Assembly (NCBI GenBank): GCA_905147135.1
Contig: LR990043.1
Coordinates: forward strand, 4,933,057-4,997,056
Source: Blastobasis lacticolella
Taxonomy: Eukaryota; Arthropoda; Insecta; Lepidoptera; Blastobasidae
Reading direction: 5' to 3'
Length of the DNA stretch: 64,000 bases
Numbering within the stretch: the stretch's first letter is position 1; each line of letters begins with the position of its first letter. The notes under the pieces were generated by a model. It searched no databases, was not told the DNA's origin, and was given only the letters and a program-made list of their open reading frames with translations. Made by a program: the position numbers and the translations under genes. Shown here in pieces: positions 57,185-64,000 of this stretch.

Positions 57185-58166
57185 TACCTCTACGCCTACC
57201 CTACACCTACCTATCTTTTTAAATTGTTTATAAACCTTCATCTTGAATCACTCTATATATTATTGAAAACCGAATTAAATCCGTTGAGAAGTTTAAAACA
57301 TCTAGGCATACATACATACCTAGATATACGGTGGGAAGCGACTTTGTTTTATACTATGTATACTGAACTTCGTTCGCGTACACCTACTTTACCCCTACCT
57401 ACCTATTTTATCTATCAACCTTCCTCTTGAATCACTCTATCTATAGACGAAAACCGCATCAAAATCCGTTGCGTAGTTTAAAAGATACAGAGGGACAGAC
57501 GGCGGGTAGCGACTTTGTTTTGTATGATGCGTAGATAGATATGTACAGAAGTAACTAAAACACAAGTCTTGAACACGATTTACTAGACAATTTGGACTGT
57601 GAGGTGCGTCTAGACTTCGATTTATTGATTGTAGGTTTCTGTATGATACGGAAGTACATAGCTACAAACATGTGTTGTCTCACCAGACTACCTACGTCAC
57701 GTAATTAAGTTAGCAAACTGTTGAACAGGCGTCGCGAAATCACAACTCTTACCTTGTAAACTTTCTATGATATCAGTAGAGTGAAACACACGTCGTGATA
57801 TTACGTAATTATTTTATACTAGAGGACCCGACGCGACCTCGTTCACGTACCTATTTTACCCCTACGCACCCTTTTTTTCTTGCTTACAAAGCTTCTCGTT
57901 AAATTATCTATTGTTCAAAATCGTTTTAAAATCCGGTGCGTAGTTTAAAAGATCTAAGCGTACATAGATACATGGGGAACAGTAGGCCTAGCACATGTTG
58001 CTCTCGCTAGCGATAAGCGAGAAAAAGCGCGACATAGGTATTGCTATCTCTTTCGTCTTAATATTGAGAGAAAGAGACAAACGCTCTCTCGCAGCGCGAG
58101 CTTTGTCGCGGACACACTTGTGCTAGGGTCACGATGGCGATAAGCGACTTTGTTTTATATGTATAA
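57185..58166 (+). repeat. Repeat D, three copies in a cluster
   Basis: Copies at about 57185-57365, 57366-57540 and 57830-58166 share GAATCACTCTATCTAT, AAATCCGTTGCGTAGTTTAA, ACGGCGGGTAGCGACTTTG and TTTTATACTATGTA. Other copies are at 7130, 24660, 25625 and 46585. The third copy is interrupted at 57975-58133. I recall the string as a common lepidopteran RTE-type or SINE-type repeat, but its class is uncertain. Confidence 0.75.
57975..58133. mobile_element. Small inverted-repeat insertion
   Basis: CCTAGCACATGTTGCTCTCGC at the left is mirrored by ACACTTGTGCTAGGGTC at the right. The inner GCTCTCGCTAGCGATAAGCG and CTCTCTCGCAGCGCGAGC also pair. It splits a repeat D copy between ACATAGATACA and GCGATAAGCGACTTTG. 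Confidence 0.6.
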
Positions 58167-59470
58167 TGGGTGGGCCATTTAAGATTTGGAATTTGAATCG
58201 GTTATAAAAAAAACGAATGAATATTTTTTCAAAGTTATGAGCTTATTAGAAAGACTGAATCTTTCCATTAAGGAATGGAAGACAACATCAATCAAATAAC
58301 TGCCACGGCTTGCCTTACGATACCTAAATCGATCAGTCCAATTTTTCAGAACGTTTTCGAATGTTTGGGCCTCTATTTCGTTAATGGCAACTTCGATTTC
58401 ATGTTTCAAGTTATCAATCGTCTCTGGATGGTTAGCGTAACACTTGTCCTTAACGGCTCCCCATAAGTAATAGTCCATCGGAGTCAAATCGCAGCTTCGA
58501 GGTGTCCAATTGACATCAGCATTTCGGCTGACTAGGCGATTTTCGAAAACAGTGCGCAAATGATCGATGGTTACGTTGGCTGTGTGACATGTTGCACCGT
58601 CCTGTTTAAACCAAATGACGTCTATGTTATCCACTTAAATTTTGAGAAACAAAAAATCGCTTAGCATGGCGCGGTAGCGATCGCCATTCACTGTAGCGGC
58701 GTTTGCTTGCTCATTTTCAAAGAAAAATGGCTTAATAATGCCGCCAGACCAAAAACCGAACTAGACAGTCACTCTTTGTGGATGCATTGGTTTCTCCACG
58801 ATGACGTCTGGATTTTCTGAGCCCCAGATACGAAAATTTTGCTTATTGACGTATCCTCCGAGGTGGAAATGAGCTTCATCTGAAAAGATGATTTTTCGGT
58901 AAAAATACTCATTTTCGATCAAGCGGTCTTCGGCCTATTGAGCAAACCGAAAGCGCATCGGATGGTCATGCGGGTTCAGCTCTTGCACTAATTGAACTTT
59001 GTACGCATTCATACCGAGATCTTTATGCAAAATTCTTCTCAAAGAAGTGCGTGAAATGTTCAATTGTAGAGAACGATGACGAGTTGATGTTGATGGTTGT
59101 TCACGCACACTCTGAGCAGCAGCAGCGATGTTTTCTGTTGACCGCACTGGACGAGTACGTATACGGGTTTTTTATCCAACAACGATCCAGTTCCACGAAC
59201 TCGTTTCACAAATTGATCCACAAACTGCGTTTTTGGCACATCCTTTTTGTCAATTTTTTTTCGTAAATTTCTTACAGATTGAGTAGAAGACTCACTCACC
59301 ACTTTGGAAATAAGTTTTTAAAATTTCCCAACTTTGTTCAAGCGAAAAGCGACCCATTTTATATATTTCAAACATAAAACTAACTTTCGGTCACATCGGA
59401 AATGTCATCAAACCTTCTAATCTTAAAATAACCTATAGTTCCAATTCCAAACGTTAGATGGCCCACCCTA
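58166..59470 (-). pseudogene. Dead mariner/Tc1-type transposon and transposase
   Basis: The ends GGGTGGGCCATTTAAGA (58168) and the complement of TCTAACG-type TTAGATGGCCCACCC (59468) are terminal inverted repeats of about 40 bp with mismatches. The 1.3-kb length fits the group. On the minus strand the transposase runs from a HTH region (SRTSLRRILHKDLGMNAYKV) through FSDEAHFHLGGYVNKQNF, with the first catalytic Asp, to VIWFKQDGATCHTA and WTPRSCDLTPMDYYLWG. Asp-x36-Asp separates the last two. In-frame stops lie at 58935-58937, 58761-58763 and 58635-58637, and a frameshift lies near 59150. It therefore makes no enzyme. It inserted next to repeat D. A clean TA duplication is not obvious at the left end. 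Confidence 0.92.
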
Positions 59471-59892
59471 GATTTTCAAAAACATTACGGCACTTCAATC
59501 CCACCATTTTCATTTCAACTCACGCAGACGTTGAGCGGTGACTCTAAACGCAAAAACATGATTAAGGGTGACCATGGCGTCCTTCTACGGTTGAAGTTGG
59601 CAACTGAGATATAGTTACATATTCGAAGGTTTCCAAAACCAAAACTGCGAAATGATTGCAGAAAGCAGGAATGCTGTTGAGTCGACAGCCTCGCATCAGA
59701 TGCGGTTGATGCCTACGATAGAGTTAAATTACTTACTTAGTTTAAGCATCTAGTTTATCGATAATTTGCAAATATGTATTTATAGCAATATGTTAAGCAA
59801 AGTTTACTAAGAATTCATTAATTTTGTAACTTGATTTGTTTTTAACAAATTTATTATATTATGTGCAAAAGTAACTGCTTATGATATAATTG
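59471..59892. other. No feature recognised
   Basis: AT-rich spacer without a supported gene or repeat. Confidence 0.3.
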
Positions 59893-60041
59893 TAGGCTTA
59901 AGGGTATGTTCCGGGTTTCCTACCGCGTACCTTTGTTGAGTCGTCCCGTGACCATGATGCTTGCAACTGCGTCGAAATATCGGCGCTACTCGGGCTACTC
60001 GTCAACAAAGGTACGTGGTAGGAAACCCGAAACATACCCAT
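59893..60041. repeat. 149-bp hairpin repeat
   Basis: The arm GGGTATGTTCCGGGTTTCCT is mirrored by AGGAAACCCGAAACATACCC, with matching CGTACCTTTGTTGA inner segments, 149 bp in all. A half copy is at 43525-43570. Part of the loop (CGTGACCATGATGCTTGCAA) reappears inverted at 60287-60316, beyond the SINE-A next to it. Confidence 0.75.
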
Positions 60042-60061
60042 AAAATGTGTGATAATAACCG

Positions 60062-60281
60062 TGATAATAATAACGGCGAGGGAAATCATCGTGATGAAAC
60101 CTGCGCATTCAGGCGACCGGATGTGTAACCATGATCCAATCTGATCAGGTTCCCCTGGTAGCAGGGTCATGGAGGTCAGATGGCAGTCGCTCCACTGTAA
60201 TTGCCTGACCTGCCAAATTCTGGATCATGGTCAAGGCGGACCGGGCCCTTGTGCGCGAGAGCACAACCGGGACCCTTATAT
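60062..60281 (+). mobile_element. SINE-A, 5' truncated
   Basis: It starts in the body at about ACGGCGAGGGAAATCATCG, passes AGGTTCCCCTGGTAGCAGGG, and ends GCGAGAGCACAACCGGGAC. It has no tRNA-like head. Confidence 0.85.
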
Positions 60282-60319
60282 TTCGACGCAGTTGCATGCG
60301 TCATGGTCACGACATGACC

Positions 60320-61854
60320 GAGTTTTATATCCAGGTAAAAACAATACTAACCGTGGTAACAAACCCGATAATATGTGTAGTGAAAGTGTAATTTTGTTTT
60401 CAGTTTTACCAGCGTCTTACACAACCTGCCCCCGTGTGCCTTTACAGCATCCCGGCGTCACGCGAACCTGCTAAATAATGCCCCTTTGTGATCGCGGTGA
60501 CGCGCCCCCGCCGCGTTCGTTATTAATCGATCCCCGGGAATTACGCTGAGGCGCATTCGAAGTGACGCATCCTTTGTTTTCTGTGATGTAATGCAAGGTA
60601 ATGTTGCCTAAGTTTTTTCAACCTAATTGTTGGACGTCCTAATGTCGTAACTTTATTATCCTACTCGTATATCAATCAAAGTGTTGTGCAAAAATAGGTC
60701 AGCAAGTTAAACAAGAATATTGTAGATCACAGTTGGCACAAGTTTGTAAAATGCCACTCGAAATCATCAAATCACTCGAAAAATTTCTCGAAAAATTTTA
60801 GATTTGGGTCAGGCGTGGTGGTTCATAAACAACTATTATGCTTGTCGCTTCGCTTCTCACAATCTAATGTCTCAGTGACCTAACGACGTTTTTGATAGAT
60901 TCGGTTCTGTAGCAATTTTCAAATAGCACGGGTTGGTTCTTATACACATCCAATATTCAGATTCAGGCAACCGGTTTCTAAATCCAACCCATTATTTAAC
61001 CTACAGCGGATAATTTTAACTTTTGACTTACTACTTAGAGACCATGAAGCAATTTAACGCTCAACCACTTAACGTTGGCAAAGGGGCGCCGAGGCAATTC
61101 AAAAATGAAAGGTGAAACCTTCTACCCATGTGGAGAGGCCTCTCCGGTAAAATACGGTGATTACCCGGTTAACAGAGGTGTGAGTATAACTGTCATGTGT
61201 GTTTAACACTCGTATTCAGATACGTCACTATGAGGTCTCATAGTACGCGCAATCGCACAGGGTTCAAGTGACAATACTTGGGTGGCGATCAGCTCAATGC
61301 GGATATCAAAATATTCTTGAAAGGAACAAAAATAACCATTTATAGAGCCATATTGAACACAGTGCGGTCACTGTGATAAGTGTCTTACTTCGTATAGTAT
61401 GCTACTTAGACAAGTATTGTTTGTGAATACCGGTGTCCATGTCCATCTAAATACTTATATCAACAAAAGTTTACCTATGAGCTTATTTTAAAATGAAAAG
61501 CTTCTGACCAAAACTCCAACAAAGCCAATAAAGGTTGCAGGTTCGACGGTTTAAAAACAACGTACTTACCGGCTTCGTGTATTTTGTAACAGCGTGTTAG
61601 TGTATATCCTGTTTCGTTTTTCTTGTGAAATATTAATTAGATTACCAACGTTGTGGTGGTGTAAATGTCGAGATACTTGACCTCATATTCCACGAACGGT
61701 ACGTTTTCAGTGGCATGTCTGCGTGCCGTCAACTGACGTCGGCGTGCAGTCGGCGCGTCGGCTATTCGCAGACGGCAATGCGACGGCAGTCGTTGCTGTA
61801 GTAACGCTCGTAGTAAAGCGTTGACGACATCCGCCGACATTGACATCTCGTGGG
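60320..61854. other. No gene recognised
   Basis: 60470-60600 is repeat-free and less AT-rich (TTATTAATCGATCCCCGGG, ATCCTTTGTTTTCTG) and may be conserved non-coding DNA. The rest shows nothing identifiable. Confidence 0.3.
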
Positions 61855-62045
61855 AAACAGGTGCCTGAACCTACCGGTATCAGGAAAGAGGTGCCGGAGC
61901 GATGGATTAACATCGTTGAGTAGGATGCGAGAGCCAACGGCTTACGACGCGACGATGCCGAAGACCGGGCGAAGTGGAGAAAAATGGGTAGAAAAGCGGA
62001 CCCTGGCAGAGGCCGGGATAAGACGAGGATGATGATTGACATTGA
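61855..62045 (+). pseudogene. RTE-type LINE C-terminal fragment
   Basis: In shifting plus frames it reads VPERWINIVE-like, then MRANGLRRDDAEDRAKWRKM-like, then KADPGRGRDKTRMMID, and ends in GATGATGATTGAC. This is the last part of an RTE-like ORF2 with its TGATGA tail. It is frameshifted. Confidence 0.65.
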
Positions 62046-62439
62046 CATTTTGCAGTATATTGGTCAGCAGCTCAGCTCTGTCTTGCTGGGATTGGCCCCT
62101 ATTTCAATAGGAATTCAAGTTAGGCAGTCACCTGCTGGTGTCAGATATCTGGCTGGCTGGTAAGTACAGTAAAAATCCAATCCTCAACTCATCGTCAATA
62201 CCTGTCCACAATAAAACTGACGTCGCAACAACAAAGGCAAGTATGTTGCGAACACACGGCCAGATTATCTCTTTTATTGCGTCATCTTACAGTTTACGAG
62301 TTGACGACGAGATGTATTAAAAATGTAAGGGCCGGTTTAATATGCGCGTAAACATCTCGGGGGTTATAAAACTTCGCGAAAAACCTCGTTTCGCGCGTGT
62401 AACCTGCGAAACGAGAGCTCAGGGGGTGCTTTTATACCT
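62046..62439. other. No feature recognised
   Basis: Contains an uncertain pair of CGCGAAAAACCTCGTTTCGCG-like segments at 62372-62415 that can fold into a hairpin (GCGAAA/TTTCGC). Nothing else is supported. Confidence 0.3.
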
Positions 62440-62835
62440 CAAAAGGCTATTAGAAAAATATATTCAATGAAACTAATTGCGGACTGGAATTGTGGCTTTT
62501 GTACACTCGCCATCGAACCTTGGAACCTAATTGGTTGCAAAGTGTACGGTTCCGAAGGAACTTTCTCAATAAGGTTTTGGAATGAGCTCCCTGGAGAGCT
62601 TTTCCTTAATAATAAAAATAAAATAATAATAAATATGCTTGTACAATTCACACAGCGCCATCTAGCCCCAAAGTAAGCAAAGCTTGTGTTTCCCTAAAGA
62701 GTACATCATCAAGTGATAACCCAGGTATTGCAATTGTCCACGGGCTGCGATAACTGCTTACCATTAGGCAGGCCGTAAGGTCGTTTGCTACCTTAGTGGT
62801 ATAAAAGAAACTTGATTGCAATTAATGCTGAGCCA
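62440..62835 (+). pseudogene. LINE C-terminal end with SINE-C inserted
   Basis: The plus frame from 62467 encodes a YGSEGTFSIRFWNELPGELF segment, the LWNELP-type C-terminus of a jockey/CR1 LINE. At about 62605-62690 a reverse SINE-C 3' piece (CACACAGCGCCATCTAGCCC) interrupts it. The LINE then resumes (TTTCCCTAAAGAGTACATC) and continues into its 3' region, where GCTACCTTAGTGGTATAAAA is near 62797. TTTCCTTAA and TTTCCCTAA flank the SINE as a target duplication with one change. Confidence 0.72.
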
Positions 62836-64000
62836 TCAGGAGTATTATAAAATATAATTGTGCCATGAAAACTATCACTTATTGACTTGTTACCAACCAT
62901 ACATATAATAGTTTTGTAATCTATCAATAACTTTGCTGCAGCCATATTGGCGTTATTGTTAAACATAACGAACTTATGTATACATACCTACTTATATCAA
63001 TTGCAAAATTTGTTCCTTTCTTCGTGCCTAATTAATCGTAATTAGCATTTATATTCGCCCCTATTTAAGGACAGGTTGTCTTCACGATATACGAGTAGAT
63101 GTAACTAACGCGTATTTGCTTGCAACCAAACCGTTTACATCAATATTCTGTGATCACACTAAACGTACACAGCGCAATATCGTCTTGACGCGCAAGTCTA
63201 TAGGATAGGGTTTACTTTAGAAAAGCTAAATACCTAGATAACCTCCTAGGTATCAGGTAGGTGCTGAGATCATTGTTTATTCCTAGAGACGGTTTGTTCT
63301 AAATTAGGAATTTCCAAAAGATCCATTTTTAATAATTCCTGGGCACGGCCGTAACTTTCTTGAACAAGAATACGTGTAAAAGATGCATAGGCTTCCTCAC
63401 GATGTTTTCCTTTGCCACAATAGCATTAAGCTTAAAGAAAAACTTGGGTAGATAGTTAGGTACCTGCGACACAAAGTATCTTTAGTGATGGTAAGCAGAC
63501 TCTATTGATCGATCACAACTCTGCATCCATTGCCATTTATCGTCGGCTTTAGTGGCATTGTCATTCGTCATACACAAGGGTGAATCCATAAAGCAGTTTA
63601 ACGCCCCGTATAAAGCAATTTCGGGCGTCATACTCCACAAAGGTTATTATATTTTAGTGCACACACAGATTTACGATTGAATATGAACGGCTTTAGTGCT
63701 TTCGAAAAATGATGAAAAGAACAGCTGAGCTCTGGTTTTCCAAAGCTGACTTTCATCCAATAAAATGTCGCGACCCATTATAATAAGACTTCCTCATTAT
63801 CGATGAACCTTAGAGAAATCCTGCCAATGGCCTGTCTTTAGGTACTACGCCTTAAAAGAACTGCGTCAACGTAGTTCCGAAATATACAACACAGTGTTGA
63901 GTTGCAATTGACACAACAGAAATTCGGGACACGTCTGTGTCCCATAGCCCCGCTCCCCATCACTAGATCCACAACTTTTTTCATACATCTCCTATTATTT
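62836..64000. other. No gene recognised
   Basis: AT-rich sequence to the end of the window. A short CCTCACGATGTTTTCCTTTG at 63395 recalls the SINE-A body but is too short to call. Confidence 0.3.

Overview
The window looks like intergenic or intronic DNA from an insect, most likely a moth or butterfly. It is AT-rich and contains no convincing complete host gene. Almost everything that can be named is a transposable element or its debris. The lepidopteran assignment is recalled family knowledge rather than a database search: tRNA-derived SINEs whose 3' half carries the GGCGCTGTGTGAATT tail, LINE tails with GGTAAGCAGTCACCGCAG-type sequence, and RTE tails ending in TGATGATGA.

Layout. 1-2775 holds a 33-bp minisatellite (66-bp higher-order unit, about 50 monomers) interrupted by a 698-bp inverted-repeat element with TATC target duplications. 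2776-14500 is a mixture of LINE/RTE 3' fragments and three SINE families, called here SINE-A (tRNA-derived, about 360 bp), SINE-B (about 258 bp, GATGATG tail) and SINE-C (tRNA-derived, ATTT tail). 14500-16000 is a three-level nest: SINE-C, then a 1.26-kb inverted-repeat element, then SINE-A. 16000-36000 is more debris, including a second copy of the TGTCGCAG inverted-repeat family inside a SINE-B, and long unannotated stretches. 36000-40000 holds a 1.13-kb hAT-like element inside a SINE-B and a 187-bp near-perfect hairpin MITE. 40742-43027 may be another element with palindromic ends and an internal 104-bp tandem array. 44050-46475 is a SINE-C hit by both a SINE-B and a P-superfamily element that keeps an N-terminal THAP zinc-finger start. 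49091-50236 is a foldback made of two inverted mariner 5' halves. 51940-56580 is the one element that looks intact: a CR1-group non-LTR retrotransposon with ORF1 (429 aa), ORF2 (endonuclease plus reverse transcriptase, about 935 aa), a tandem-repeat 5' leader and an ATT tail. 58166-59470 is a dead mariner/Tc1-type transposon.

How the parts work together. The LINE is the only sequence here that appears able to encode a working enzyme set. The SINEs depend on LINE machinery, and the shared GATGATG tail suggests RTE for SINE-B. The short inverted-repeat elements depend on transposases encoded elsewhere. Several insertions have exact target-site duplications, so the order of events can be read directly from the sequence. 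A weak candidate for host coding sequence is a GC-rich open stretch at 22561-22975.
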